64,000 nucleotides of DNA, taken from assembly GCF_009192945.1 (NCBI RefSeq), contig NZ_NSET01000068.1, forward strand, positions 1 through 64,000, given 5' to 3'. Under the pieces are notes generated by a model. The model saw only the letters and a list, made by a program, of their open reading frames with translations. It did no database searches and was not told the origin of the DNA. Positions 29,928 through 38,903 of this stretch are shown piece after piece. This DNA is from Xanthomonas maliensis. Its GTDB lineage: Bacteria; Pseudomonadota; Gammaproteobacteria; Xanthomonadales; Xanthomonadaceae. Position 1 is the first letter of the stretch; each line of letters begins with the position of its first letter. The position numbers and the translations under genes were made by a program.

Positions 29928-29953
29928 ATGTGGGCGTCGCTGCCGGTTTCAAG
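29928..29953 (-). promoter_or_regulatory. grpE: Sigma-32-like heat-shock promoter before grpE
   Basis: Minus-strand CTTGAAA (29953-29947), 12 nt, CCCACAT (29934-29928) closely fits the RpoH consensus and lies 47 nt before the grpE ATG, inside the 98-bp hrcA-grpE gap. Confidence 0.6.
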
Positions 29954-29979
29954 CAGTCGATCGCACGGATCGAGCCAGC

Positions 29980-31032
29980 TTATCGCCCGCCAGGCGGCTC
30001 CATCGCCGCACCCAGCACCTGGGCGGCGGTCTGCACCAACGGGATCACCCGCTCGTAGGCCATTCGCTTGGGACCGATCACTCCCAGTACCCCCAGTACC
30101 TGCCCATTGGCCGCGTACGGGGCGGTGACCAGCGAGACATCCTCCAGCGACACCATGCCGGTCTCCTCGCCAATGAAGATGCGCACCCCAGGCGCCTGGA
30201 TCGTACGTTCGAGCAACTGCAGGATCTCGCGCTTGCTGGCGAAGGCCTCGAACAGCTCGCGCAGGCGGTCCAGGTCCGAGAGGTCCTGCACCCCCATCAG
30301 GCGGGTCTGCCCCGCCACGACCATGTCCTCGGGCTCCACCGGCACCAGCGCCTCGCTGGCCAGGTCCACGCTATGCGCCAGCAGCTGCTCCATTGCATCC
30401 TTGGCCAGGCGCATCTCGCGCAGCAGGGCGCTGCGGATCTCCGCCAGCGGACGCCCGGCAAACTGGCTATTGAGGTAGTTGGCCACCCGCTCCAGCTCGG
30501 CCGGCTCGTAGACGCGGCGCGGCTCGATCACCCGGTTCTGCACTTCGTTGTCGGCGAACACCAGGATCGCCAGCACCCGCCGCGCGTCCAGTGGGACGAA
30601 GTCGATATGGCGAAAGGCGAACTGCGCGCGCCGCGGCGCGCTGACCACGCCGACGAAGTGGCTCATCGCCGACAGCATCTGCGAGGCGCTCCCCAGCAAT
30701 GACTGGGTGCCGTTGCCGCTGGCCAGCTCGGCGCGCAGGCGGCGCACCTCCTCCTCGCCGGGCGGCTGCATCTGCACCAGGCTGTCGACGAACACCCGGT
30801 AGCCATGTGCGGTCGGCACCCGGCCGGCCGATGTGTGCGGAGAGCTGAGCAGACCGATGTCCTCCAGGTCGGCCAGGATGTTACGGATGGTGGCCGGACT
30901 GACGTCCAGGCCAGCGTGCTGGGCCAACGTCTTGGACCCGACCGGCTCGCCGTCGCGGATGTAGCGCGCGATCAGCGTCCGCAGCAACTGGCGCGCACGG
31001 GGATCGAGCGTGGGAGACTGAGACGCGCGCAT
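29980..31032 (-). CDS. hrcA: Heat-inducible transcription repressor HrcA
   Basis: A 350-residue repressor with an N-terminal winged helix ([40 protein letters not shown]) and a GAF-like and dimerisation core ending in [19 protein letters not shown]. HrcA normally binds CIRCE inverted repeats (TTAGCACTC-N9-GAGTGCTAA), such as before groESL. I found no CIRCE element in this cluster. It is the first gene of hrcA-grpE-dnaK-dnaJ and is divergent from recN. Confidence 0.95.
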   Translation of the reverse strand: MRASQSPTLDPRARQLLRTLIARYIRDGEPVGSKTLAQHAGLDVSPATIRNILADLEDIGLLSSPHTSAGRVPTAHGYRVFVDSLVQMQPPGEEEVRRLRAELASGNGTQSLLGSASQMLSAMSHFVGVVSAPRRAQFAFRHIDFVPLDARRVLAILVFADNEVQNRVIEPRRVYEPAELERVANYLNSQFAGRPLAEIRSALLREMRLAKDAMEQLLAHSVDLASEALVPVEPEDMVVAGQTRLMGVQDLSDLDRLRELFEAFASKREILQLLERTIQAPGVRIFIGEETGMVSLEDVSLVTAPYAANGQVLGVLGVIGPKRMAYERVIPLVQTAAQVLGAAMEPPGGR

Positions 31033-31056
31033 GGGATCATCCGGTGAGACTGGCCA

Positions 31057-31085
31057 TAGATAATGTCTGGCCCCCGGGTTGGCAA
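31057..31085 (-). promoter_or_regulatory. hrcA: Weak candidate promoter for hrcA
   Basis: Minus-strand TTGCCA (31085-31080), 17 nt, TATCTA (31062-31057), 24 nt before the hrcA ATG. The -35 matches at four of six positions and the -10 at three, so this is tentative. It does not resemble the RpoH consensus. Confidence 0.25.
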
Positions 31086-31148
31086 GCGTCTGATTCCCGG
31101 CCGGTCTCCTCCACCCTACGCTTCCCCAAACGCATTCACTTTCTGCCC

Positions 31149-32813
31149 ATGCTCAGACACCTGTCCATCAAGGATTTCGCCGTCGTCCGCGCCACCGAGC
31201 TCGAATTCGGGCCCGGCATGACCGTCGTCTCGGGCGAGACCGGCGCCGGCAAGTCACTGATGGTCGATGCGCTCGGCTTCCTGTCGGGCCTGCGCGCCGA
31301 TAGCGGCGTGGTCCGCCATGGCGCCGAGCGCGCCGAACTGTCGGCCGAATTTCAGCTGCCGGCCGGTCACCCCGGCCTGACCTGGCTGGCCGACAACGAG
31401 CTGGACGACGAGGCGCAATGCCAGCTGCGACGCATCATCCGCGCCGATGGCGGGTCGCGCGCCTGGATCAACGGCCGCCCGGTCACCTCCTCGCAACTGG
31501 CCGAGCTGGCCGCGCGGCTGGTGGAGATCCACGGCCAGCACGAGCACCAGGCCCTGATGGCCCGCCACAGCCAGCTGGCGCTGCTGGACGCCTACGCACG
31601 CAACCAGGCCGAGCGCGAGCAGGTGCGCCAGGCCAGCCAGCGCTGGCAGGCGCTGCTGGACGAGCGCGACGCCCTCTCGGCCCAGGGCGATGTTTCCGAC
31701 CGCATCGGTTTTCTGGAACACCAGCTCGCCGAGCTGGAACGCGAGGACCTGGACCCGACGGCGATCGCCGCGCTCGACGCCAGCCATCGCCGCCAGGCGC
31801 ATGCCACTGCGCTGATCGGCGCCTGCGACGGCAGCGCGCACCAACTCAACGGCGAGGACGGCACCAGCGCGCTAGGCCTGTTGCAGGACAGTCGCCACCT
31901 GCTGGCGCGGGTGGCCGAGCACGAACCGCGCCTGGGTGAGGTGGATGCCTTGCTCGACAGCGCCGCCATCCAGATCGAGGAAGCCTTGGCCGTACTGGAC
32001 CGCATCCGCGACGACCTGGACGCCGATCCAGCCCAGTTCGAGGCGATGGAACGGCGGCTCGGTCGCCTGCACGACCTGGCGCGCAAGCACCGGGTGGCGC
32101 CGGACGAATTGGCCGGCCATCGCGACCGCCTGGCCGCCGAGGTCGATAGCCTGCGCGGCGCCGATGAGCGGCTACAGCAGCTGGACAAGCACATCGCCAC
32201 CGCCGCGACCGCCTGGCGCGAGGCGGCAGACACCCTCACTGCCAGCCGCCAGGCCGCCGCCGAGGCGCTGTCCAGCGCCACCACCGCGCTGATCGGCGAA
32301 CTGGGCATGGGCGGCGGGCAGTTCCTGATCCAGCTGCAGCCGCACGAAAGCGCCCGCCCGGATCCCAATGGCGCTGAGCGGGTCGAGTTTCTGGTCGCCG
32401 CCAACGCCGGCCAGCCGCCGCGTGCGCTGCGCAAGGTCGCCTCCGGTGGCGAGCTATCGCGCATTTCGCTGGCCATCGAGGTGGCCGCGCTTGGCCTGGA
32501 CAGCGTACCGACCATGGTGTTCGACGAAGTGGATTCAGGAATCGGCGGCGCGGTGGCCGACATCGTTGGGCAGAAACTGCGCGCGCTCGGCGAGGAACGC
32601 CAGGTGCTCTGCGTGACCCACCTACCGCAGGTCGCCGCCAAGGGCCATGCGCATTACCGGGTCAGCAAGGCGCCGGTGGACGGCATGACCCAAAGCGCGG
32701 TCGAACTGCTGGGACCGCAGGCACGCCAGGAAGAGCTGGCACGCATGCTGGGCGGAGTGGAAGTCAGCAAGGAGGCACGCGCCGCCGCCCGCAAGCTGTT
32801 GCAGAGCGCCTAG
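31149..32813 (+). CDS. recN: DNA repair protein RecN
   Basis: A 554-residue SMC-like ATPase that acts in double-strand-break repair. Starts MLRHLSIKDFAVV; Walker A is GETGAGKSLMVDALGFL near residue 30; a long coiled coil spans about 155-370; the ABC signature LRKVASGGELSRISLAIE and Walker B TMVFDEVDSGIGG are near 430-465; H-loop VTHLPQVAA near 490. ATG 31149 was chosen over 31044 since the extra 35 residues are not part of the family. No LexA-type box could be seen in the 116 bp shared with hrcA. Confidence 0.95.
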   Translation: MLRHLSIKDFAVVRATELEFGPGMTVVSGETGAGKSLMVDALGFLSGLRADSGVVRHGAERAELSAEFQLPAGHPGLTWLADNELDDEAQCQLRRIIRADGGSRAWINGRPVTSSQLAELAARLVEIHGQHEHQALMARHSQLALLDAYARNQAEREQVRQASQRWQALLDERDALSAQGDVSDRIGFLEHQLAELEREDLDPTAIAALDASHRRQAHATALIGACDGSAHQLNGEDGTSALGLLQDSRHLLARVAEHEPRLGEVDALLDSAAIQIEEALAVLDRIRDDLDADPAQFEAMERRLGRLHDLARKHRVAPDELAGHRDRLAAEVDSLRGADERLQQLDKHIATAATAWREAADTLTASRQAAAEALSSATTALIGELGMGGGQFLIQLQPHESARPDPNGAERVEFLVAANAGQPPRALRKVASGGELSRISLAIEVAALGLDSVPTMVFDEVDSGIGGAVADIVGQKLRALGEERQVLCVTHLPQVAAKGHAHYRVSKAPVDGMTQSAVELLGPQARQEELARMLGGVEVSKEARAAARKLLQSA

Positions 32814-32915
32814 CGCCTGGAGCGCGCAGGGCCCGGAGATCAGGCAGCGCCGGCGCCGTGTGCGCAGGCCAGCGGCGTGACGGAGCGGGACCTGCCAGCG
32901 AGACCTGCCTGCGCC

Positions 32916-33029
32916 ATGCAGATCGGCGGCACCGCCACCTACACGCTGGACTGGAAGGACAAGACGGCCAAGCAGCTGGTGCTGGGCACCCGTCCGCGAG
33001 CGCATGATGGCTGCGTCGGCTCGTCGTGA
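32916..33029 (+). pseudogene. Possible gene remnant between recN and fur
   Basis: An ATG-led frame of 37 codons reads MQIGGTATYTLDWKDKTAKQ and continues to a stop at 33029. The wording looks like real protein (a beta-strand-rich piece) rather than random GC-rich sequence, and the frame is open further upstream. It lacks a ribosome binding site and is too short to identify. It may be a leftover of a deleted gene in the 257-bp gap. Confidence 0.25.
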
Positions 33030-33070
33030 CAGCAGCACCGCCGCCAAGGCGGACACCGTCCGCGGGGGAC

Positions 33071-33481
33071 TCAGCGGCTGCGCTTCTTGCGCACGTACAA
33101 CACCAGCGAATGCTCTTCTAGTTCGTAGCCGTGCTTGGCGGCGATCTGGCGCTGCAGCGCTTCGATCTCCTCGCTCTCGAACTCGATGACCTGACCGGTA
33201 TCCACATCGACCATATGGTCATGGTGGCCGCCACGGTCCAGCTCGTAGACGGCCTGGCCGCCTTCAAAGTTGTGCTTGAGCACCAGGCCAGCGGCTTCGA
33301 ACTGGGTCAGCACGCGGTAAACCGTGGCCAGGCCGATCTCGTCACCGTGTTCGAGCAACTGGCGATAGATGTCTTCGGCGCTGAGATGATGCTGGTTGCT
33401 CTTCTGCTCGAGCAGCTCGAGGATCCGCATACGCGGATGGGTCACCTTGAGCCCGACTTTGCGCAGGTCGTGGGTTTCCAT
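33071..33481 (-). CDS. fur: Ferric uptake regulator Fur
   Basis: A 136-residue Fe(II)-dependent repressor. N-terminal winged helix (residues about 10-80, with LSAEDIYRQLLEH and GLATVYRVLTQFEAAGL), then the metal and dimer domain with the HHDHMVDVD core. The CxxC pair of many Fur proteins (E. coli Cys93/Cys96) is absent: MVDVDTGQVIEF stands where ICLDCGKVIEF is usual. Start at 33481 (METHDLRKVGL) matches the family; the in-frame ATG at 33496 adds five residues. Divergent from bamE/omlA, the arrangement described for Xanthomonas. Confidence 0.95.
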   Translation of the reverse strand: METHDLRKVGLKVTHPRMRILELLEQKSNQHHLSAEDIYRQLLEHGDEIGLATVYRVLTQFEAAGLVLKHNFEGGQAVYELDRGGHHDHMVDVDTGQVIEFESEEIEALQRQIAAKHGYELEEHSLVLYVRKKRSR

Positions 33482-33586
33482 TCGTACTCCGTTCATAGGC
33501 GATTTAGCGCCAGCTGCCTGAGACGGGTCGCGGCGACCGCCGGGAGTGTATCATCGGCGTGATTTCCCCTCAGCACTGACTAACCG

Positions 33587-33982
33587 ATGCGCAATCTCCT
33601 GCTGGTCGCCGCCGTTGCCGTTTCCACTGCCGGCTGCGGCATCATCTACAAGCAGCCGATCTACCAAGGCAATCTGATCAAGCAGAGCGCCGTAGAGCAA
33701 CTGCAAGTAGGCCAGAGCAAGCAGCAGGTCAATGCGTTGCTGGGAACACCGTCCATTCCCGATCCGTTCCACGCCCAGCGCTGGGACTATACCTCTACCG
33801 AGCGGGTGGACCGCCTGGCGCGTACGGAAATCAAGAACTTCACCGTGTTCTTCGAAAATGACCAAGTGGTGCGCTGGGAAGGCGACTATTTTCCGTCGCA
33901 GGACGAGCAGCTCGCCAAGTCGGCTCCCAAGCAGTTCGGCCGCAATCTGGCACGCGACAAGAAGAAGCAGCGCGGTCGCTAA
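33587..33982 (+). CDS. bamE: Outer-membrane assembly lipoprotein BamE (OmlA/SmpA)
   Basis: A 131-residue lipoprotein, component of the BAM complex that inserts outer-membrane proteins; known as OmlA in Xanthomonas. The lipobox is STAGC (Cys17); the BamE fold follows with QGNLIKQSAVEQLQVGQSK and the DPFHAQRWDYTS block. The C-terminus is basic (RDKKKQRGR). It shares a 105-bp divergent control region with fur. Confidence 0.92.
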   Translation: MRNLLLVAAVAVSTAGCGIIYKQPIYQGNLIKQSAVEQLQVGQSKQQVNALLGTPSIPDPFHAQRWDYTSTERVDRLARTEIKNFTVFFENDQVVRWEGDYFPSQDEQLAKSAPKQFGRNLARDKKKQRGR

Positions 33983-34064
33983 GCCGCTGCACATTCGTCA
34001 TCGGATGGCTGGTGCCGCGATGGCCGCACGCCACGTCGGCGCATCCGCTCCGGCGCGAACGATC

Positions 34065-34334
34065 CTAGCGCCTGGTCGCGCCAGGCTGTCCGGCACGGCG
34101 GCGCCGTGCCTGCTTGGGATCGATCAATAACGGCCTGAGCAACTCGACCCGGTCGCCCTCGTGCAACACCTGCTCCGGCGCGGCCAGTACGCCAAAAACC
34201 GCCTGTGCCGCCGGTTGTGGCTGCGTCAGACCAGAACGGGCGATCGCCTCACCCACCGTGGCGCCCTGCGCCAGCTCCAACTGGACCGAGGTGTACCGAT
34301 CCGGCCAGGCCAGCACCACCTCCACCCGTGGCAT
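34065..34334 (-). CDS. rnfH: RnfH family protein (UPF0125)
   Basis: An 89-residue ubiquitin-fold protein of the RnfH/RatB family: VEVVLAWPDRYTSVQLELAQ at the N-terminus, ATVGEAIARSGL, and EGDRVELLRPLLIDPKQARR at the C-terminus. Its role is unresolved; in E. coli the same pair is called RatA-RatB. The ATG at 34334 overlaps the ratA stop (ATGA), which fixes the start and shows coupling. Confidence 0.88.
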   Translation of the reverse strand: MPRVEVVLAWPDRYTSVQLELAQGATVGEAIARSGLTQPQPAAQAVFGVLAAPEQVLHEGDRVELLRPLLIDPKQARRRRAGQPGATRR

Positions 34335-34765
34335 CAATCCTCTCCGCGCTCGGCCACCCGCACGAAGTCGTTGACCATGCGGTCGGCCAGCCCCTGGAAC
34401 CCCAGCGCCAGCGCAGGACCAAGCAGGCGCGAGCTGGTTTCGAACTCCAGCGTCAGGCTGACCTTGCAGGCGTTTTCGCCCAGCGCCTGGAACTCCCACC
34501 GCCCTTCCAGCCGGCGGAACGGGCCATCGCGCAGGTGCATGGCAATACTGTCCGGCCGCGACAGCACGTTTTCGGTGGTAAACCAAGTGCGGAACGACCC
34601 CAACCCCAGGTCCAGCCGTGCAACGATGCGCTCAGGCTCCTGTTCGAGCACTTGGGCGGCATCGCACCAGCTGAAGCGGCGCGGATAGGCGGCAACATCA
34701 TTGACCAGATCGAACATGCGGGTCGCGCTGTGTTCGACCAGGGCGCTGCGGCGGATGGTAGGCAT
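34334..34765 (-). CDS. ratA: RatA/COQ10-like START-domain protein
   Basis: A 143-residue START/polyketide-cyclase fold protein: [40 protein letters not shown], and a C-terminal helix ([16 protein letters not shown]). E. coli RatA was reported to inhibit 70S assembly, while the eukaryotic homologue COQ10 binds ubiquinone, so either ribosome or quinone function is possible. ATG 34765 is chosen by family fit; the longer frame to 34894 runs into smpB. Divergent from smpB, a widely conserved order. Confidence 0.88.
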   Translation of the reverse strand: MPTIRRSALVEHSATRMFDLVNDVAAYPRRFSWCDAAQVLEQEPERIVARLDLGLGSFRTWFTTENVLSRPDSIAMHLRDGPFRRLEGRWEFQALGENACKVSLTLEFETSSRLLGPALALGFQGLADRMVNDFVRVAERGED

Positions 34766-34826
34766 TCGTTGTGGCTGTGAAAGACGGACGATCGTGTGGC
34801 GACGCCGAATCGGCGACAATAGCGGG

Positions 34827-35330
34827 ATGAGCAAGAAACCGGTCAAGGATAAAGCAAACGGCGCGACGGCCACGAAAACCATCGCCCTGAACAAGCGCGC
34901 GCGCCACGAGTACCAGCTCGAGGACCGCTACGAGGCCGGCCTGGCGCTGCAGGGCTGGGAGGTCAAGGCGATCCGCGCCGGCCGCGCCAACATCATCGAT
35001 GGCTATGCCTACGTCCGCTCGGGGGAAATCTTCCTGATCGGCGCCCAGATCACCCCATTGATCCAGGCCTCCAGCCATGTCGTGGCCGAGGAGCGGCGCA
35101 CTCGCAAGCTGCTGCTGCACCGAAGCGAGATCGACAAGATGCTGGGCCGCGTCGAACGCGACGGCTATACGCTGGTACCCACCGCGCTGTACTGGAAGAA
35201 CAACAAGGTCAAGCTGGAGATCGCGCTGGCCAAGGGCAAGAAGACCCACGACAAGCGCGAGGCCGCCAAGGACCGCGATTGGCAACGCGACAAACAACGG
35301 GTCATGCGTCGGCACAACCGCGACGCCTGA
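34827..35330 (+). CDS. smpB: SsrA-binding protein SmpB
   Basis: A 167-residue partner of tmRNA in trans-translation. OB-fold core with [38 protein letters not shown] and [16 protein letters not shown]; basic C-terminal tail ([20 protein letters not shown]) that enters the mRNA channel. ATG 34827 follows GCGGG; the longer frame to 34701 overlaps ratA. Its RNA partner ssrA lies 2.7 kb away on the same strand. Confidence 0.96.
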   Translation: MSKKPVKDKANGATATKTIALNKRARHEYQLEDRYEAGLALQGWEVKAIRAGRANIIDGYAYVRSGEIFLIGAQITPLIQASSHVVAEERRTRKLLLHRSEIDKMLGRVERDGYTLVPTALYWKNNKVKLEIALAKGKKTHDKREAAKDRDWQRDKQRVMRRHNRDA

Positions 35331-35430
35331 CGTCGCTGGGCTACGCACTGTCATTAGAAACGCAATCGGCCTCCATGCGACCGCGATCATCGATGGACTG
35401 CAGCGCATCGTCGCCGATGCGCTGCAGCGA

Positions 35431-37878
35431 TCAGGTGGCTCCCAGCATGCGCATCAAGTTGGGTACCCCCCTGCCCTGCACGTAGCGATCGCGCTGCAGA
35501 TCGGTGCAGGTCTCCATCAACAGCTGCTTGACCCGATCCGGCGCGCCGATGAACTCGCGCCGCATCGACAGGAACCCGGCCAGCACTCCGGACACATGCG
35601 GAGCCGCCATGCTGGTCCCGCTCATTTCCACCATTAGACTGGCTGGATCGCGCGGATCGTAGTCGTAGTATGCCGACAGGATCTTTTCGCCCGGCGCGAC
35701 CACATCCGGCTTGTGGCGGCCATCGGCGGTGGGCCCGCGCGATGAAAAGTACGAGACGCCATAGCTATGCGGGCTGCTCTTGTGCACCGAGCCGACCACG
35801 ATCGCCTCCTCCAGATTGCCGGGATCGCTGATCGACAGATCCATGTTGGTCGGATACGCATCGCCATCGTTGCGCATCAACCACGCCAGGCCTTCATTGC
35901 CCGCGGCGATCACCACCAGCACTCCCTGACGCCACAGGCGCCGCAGTTCATTGCACAGCGGCGTGAAGCCGCAGCCGTAGCTTTCCGGATCGAAACAGCC
36001 CCCCAGGCTCAGATTGACTCCATGGATTACCAGTTCGCCAGCGCGCTCGTTGATCTCGGCGACGTGCTGGATCGCCTTGATCATCCATGAGTCGCGACCG
36101 TTGCCGTCATCATCAAGCACCTTGAAGCCATACAGACGCGTCTCCGGCGCCATCCCGGAAAAGTCGAGCAGGGGTCCGCGGGCCCCGCTAATGTCGGGCA
36201 TCGCGGCCTGGCAGTGGCCGGCAATGATGCCGGCAATATGGGTGCCGTGGCCGTGTCGGTCGAGCCGCGCAAATGCCTCCCCATCCTTGCGCGTCAGCTT
36301 CTTTGCAGGACCGCGCCGCGTGCAATCCCATTGCGCCGCCACCGTGTCACGTTCGCCCGGCACATGGAAATGCGGATGGTCAGCGGCGATGCCGGTATCC
36401 AGTACCGCCCAGCCGATCTGCTGCCCGCGTGCGCGGTAGGCGATGCGTGCCGCATCCACATGCATGACGGTGCCGGACACATGGATCAAGGCGCGCTTGC
36501 CCGCATCGCGCCAGACGCGGCGGAAGCCCGAACTGCGATAACGATCCTGCAGCGACTCCAGCTCAAAACGCGTCAACCGCGCCGAAATGAAGCGTTGCAG
36601 GCTGTCCTCCAGCTCGATCGCCGCGTCCAATGCATCTCCACTCAGGCCAGTGCTGCGGCCAGCGATCTCGCGCAGCTGCGCCAGCAGCAATGCCCGCGCA
36701 GCGACCGGATCGCTGCCGAGCAGACGCCGATCCAGCTCGATCAGCACCTCATGCCGATGGGCTGCATCGTGTGCTTCCAACTGCTCGCTGAGATCCTTGA
36801 CCAGAACGGCGTCGGCCACCGGTTGATCGAAGCCCACCCCCACCGCTTGTCGCACCTCCGCCCGCACCTGCGGGATCGACAGGTAACCGGATGCAGAGTG
36901 CGGGTTGTCGCGCCAATCGGCATTCAACCGTGCCGCCGCCACATTGGCGAAGCGCCCCTTGGCATTGGCGATGTCGTCACTGAGATCGGCATCCAGCGCG
37001 ACCGGGTCGCCAGTGTCGGCGACGTTGACCCAACGCCGCACGCAGGCCGGAAACGGCAGCTTGCGGGTACCGGTCCAGCGCTTGAACATGCTGCGGACCT
37101 GCGGCAGCCCCAGCGGCGAGCCCAGCGTCAGGAACAGGCTGACCTCGCAGCCATCGGCAGACAATTGCCGCAAGACGTCGTAGGCGATCATCGACCCCTG
37201 GCTGTGGGCGACCACCACGAACGGACCTCCTCCCGCGCTGATGCGCTGTGCCAGGCTCTCGCGCATCAGCGCAGCGCGCTCAGGCACGAAGAAAAAATCA
37301 TGCGCGTCCTGCAGGAACGCGGCCGACACCAGGCGCAGCAGCACGCGGTTGATCGCATCGATCGGGCCCATCGCATGCAGGCCATCGACCGCAGCGCCAG
37401 CCTGCAGTTGATCAAGCAGCCGGTGCAGATCCTCGCGTTCCTGCGCGTTCTGCGCCAGCGCATCGGCCAGCAGACGCAGGTCCTGCCCCCCGGTGGTCAT
37501 GCCGAGCGTGCTCAATGCACGTTGCACCCCCGGCGCCAACGCCGGCCCGATGTCTTGCCCATCGCAGGTCCCCGGCTCGGGGACCGGATAGCGATCGCGA
37601 TTGACCCAGTAGGCCAGCCGCGTGCGCTCTCCCATCGGCCGTCCAAACAAGGCCTTGTCCCACTGGCAGCGCAGCACATCCGCCGGCGGCTTGTTGCCGA
37701 TGCCATGGATGTAGATCACCGTGCGCGCCCTGCCTTGCGCCCGCGCCAGCACGCCGGATGATTCCTGGCCGGAAGCCGTGGCGGGCGCGCTTGCCGCCGC
37801 CGGACGCGCCTTGGCCACCCGCCGCGCCGGCGGTGCCGATCGTCCTCGCCGTGGACGGGGGGGCTTGCTCGTCGCCAT
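35431..37878 (-). CDS. Fusion of an alpha/beta-hydrolase domain and an S8 subtilisin-like protease
   Basis: An 815-residue protein. Residues 1-50 are basic and Ala/Pro-rich with no signal peptide. Residues 52-335 form an alpha/beta hydrolase: IYIHGIGNKP oxyanion loop, nucleophile elbow VVVAHSQGSM (Ser226), VADTGDPV (Asp288 or 291) and NPHSASGYL (His327) as likely acid and His. A helical linker (about 355-465) follows. Residues 485-800 are a subtilase with Asp494 (AVLDTGIAADH), His544 (GHGTHIAG), oxyanion Asn661 (AAGNEG) and Ser756 (SGTSMAAPH). Both triads look intact. The lack of a signal suggests cytoplasmic action or an unusual export route. Substrate unknown. It sits alone between smpB and ssrA. 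Confidence 0.85.
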   Translation of the reverse strand: MATSKPPRPRRGRSAPPARRVAKARPAAASAPATASGQESSGVLARAQGRARTVIYIHGIGNKPPADVLRCQWDKALFGRPMGERTRLAYWVNRDRYPVPEPGTCDGQDIGPALAPGVQRALSTLGMTTGGQDLRLLADALAQNAQEREDLHRLLDQLQAGAAVDGLHAMGPIDAINRVLLRLVSAAFLQDAHDFFFVPERAALMRESLAQRISAGGGPFVVVAHSQGSMIAYDVLRQLSADGCEVSLFLTLGSPLGLPQVRSMFKRWTGTRKLPFPACVRRWVNVADTGDPVALDADLSDDIANAKGRFANVAAARLNADWRDNPHSASGYLSIPQVRAEVRQAVGVGFDQPVADAVLVKDLSEQLEAHDAAHRHEVLIELDRRLLGSDPVAARALLLAQLREIAGRSTGLSGDALDAAIELEDSLQRFISARLTRFELESLQDRYRSSGFRRVWRDAGKRALIHVSGTVMHVDAARIAYRARGQQIGWAVLDTGIAADHPHFHVPGERDTVAAQWDCTRRGPAKKLTRKDGEAFARLDRHGHGTHIAGIIAGHCQAAMPDISGARGPLLDFSGMAPETRLYGFKVLDDDGNGRDSWMIKAIQHVAEINERAGELVIHGVNLSLGGCFDPESYGCGFTPLCNELRRLWRQGVLVVIAAGNEGLAWLMRNDGDAYPTNMDLSISDPGNLEEAIVVGSVHKSSPHSYGVSYFSSRGPTADGRHKPDVVAPGEKILSAYYDYDPRDPASLMVEMSGTSMAAPHVSGVLAGFLSMRREFIGAPDRVKQLLMETCTDLQRDRYVQGRGVPNLMRMLGAT

Positions 37879-37960
37879 CGCTACGCTCCTTCGTGATCGA
37901 ATTATTCTGTTGCGTTCGGTACCGGACTGAAGCCACTGTAAGCGCTGCAGGTCTCAGCAC

Positions 37961-37989
37961 TTGTGACAGCCCGCGCTGATCCCTACACT
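37961..37989 (+). promoter_or_regulatory. ssrA: Candidate sigma-70 promoter of ssrA
   Basis: TTGTGA (37961-37966), exactly 17 nt, TACACT (37984-37989). Transcription would start near 37996, giving a precursor about 20 nt longer than mature tmRNA, consistent with RNase P trimming. Confidence 0.6.
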
Positions 37990-38017
37990 GGTTGGGTCAG
38001 CGTGTGATGCTTTCCCC

Positions 38018-38370
38018 GGGGGTGCACTGGTTTCGACGGGGGTCGCGAAGTCGCTTGGCGCATGCCGAGGGGGCAGCTTTCCTCGTTAATCCAGCCGCAA
38101 AACTCTAGTTGCCAACGACGACAACTACGCACTGGCCGCTTAAGGCCTAAGCCCCGAAATCGCTTGTGTCCGTGCTCGCGACGTAGGGTCATCATCACGG
38201 AACCGCCGATGGTGGCTGCCTGTCAGCCGTCGGTTAAATCAAGCAGGCTGGTTTCCAGGTGCGCTTTGCCCGCCGTGCTGCCTGGGAACGAGATCTAACG
38301 GAGGGATAAGCATGTAGTGCTGGGGATGGAGTGCTTCCGGACGGCGGTTCGATTCCGCCCACCTCCACCA
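38018..38370 (+). ncRNA. ssrA: Transfer-messenger RNA (tmRNA)
   Basis: A 353-nt one-piece tmRNA that rescues stalled ribosomes with SmpB. The 5' GGGGGTG pairs with 3' CACCTCC to form the 7-bp acceptor stem, followed by encoded ACCA. The conserved 5' block GGTTTCGACGGGGGTCGCG and the T-arm GGCGGTTCGATTCCGCC are present. The tag frame at 38111-38143 (resume codon GCC) encodes ANDDNYALAA then TAA; the AA end targets ClpXP/ClpAP. No permutation. Confidence 0.97.
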
Positions 38371-38395
38371 ATGACCGGACCGAGCAGGTCCACAG

Positions 38396-38437
38396 AAGGC
38401 CGGGAATCCCCGTAAAACCAGGGTTCTCGGCCTTTTT
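38396..38437 (+). terminator. Intrinsic terminator after ssrA
   Basis: AAGGCCG pairs with CGGCCTT, continuing inward through GAA/TTC and CCC/GGG with small mismatches; the right arm runs into TTTTT. It starts 26 nt past the tmRNA 3' end. Confidence 0.85.
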
Positions 38438-38903
38438 CATGTGCAACGCAGTGCGTAGGTGAACGTATCAAGCCATGCGACGTCGGGGTACTACTAGGGC
38501 ACCAATGCCCCCTCGCGCTGAGTTGCTGCCGGGCGCAGGGCTGTCGATAGATTGAAGAATGAACGCGCCGAACGTGGGCTGGACGAACGTCATCACCTCT
38601 ACTCGCACCCATCACTACTAAGGGTCTAAGCGTCCCACGGGCGCCATGGCCAGACTGGCAATCGGAGTAAACGCTACGATCGCAACGTCATTGATCTGCA
38701 TTTGCAGACCAACGCCCAAGGCCTGGCACAACAAACCCGGGCACAGCGCCTCATGCACTGAAACCCATCTGCGAAACAACTATCGGCCACACCGCGATGG
38801 AGGTTCCGGCCACGATTTCGTTAGGTCATGCTTCATCGCTTCACCACCGAAAATTTAGATCGGTGCAGGCAACTTGAGGCGCCCTGCAATCAACAGGTAC
38901 CCC
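38438..38903. other. Gene-poor stretch after ssrA
   Basis: 466 bp without a believable gene; open frames are short, without ribosome binding sites. Base composition is lower in GC than the flanking core genes. I found no integrase fragment and no repeat of the ssrA 3' end here. It is the left part of a probable decayed island. Confidence 0.4.

Noticed and set aside
29882-31148. CIRCE element for HrcA
   Set aside because: No TTAGCACTC-N9-GAGTGCTAA match, even a weak one, was seen upstream of hrcA, grpE or dnaK.
31033-31148. LexA box before recN
   Set aside because: No convincing dyad of LexA type could be found in the hrcA-recN gap.
38234-38446. Minus-strand frame reading VEVGGIEPPSGSTPSPALHA
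   Set aside because: It is the antisense of the tmRNA 3' half; this kind of frame is a known spurious protein arising from ssrA.
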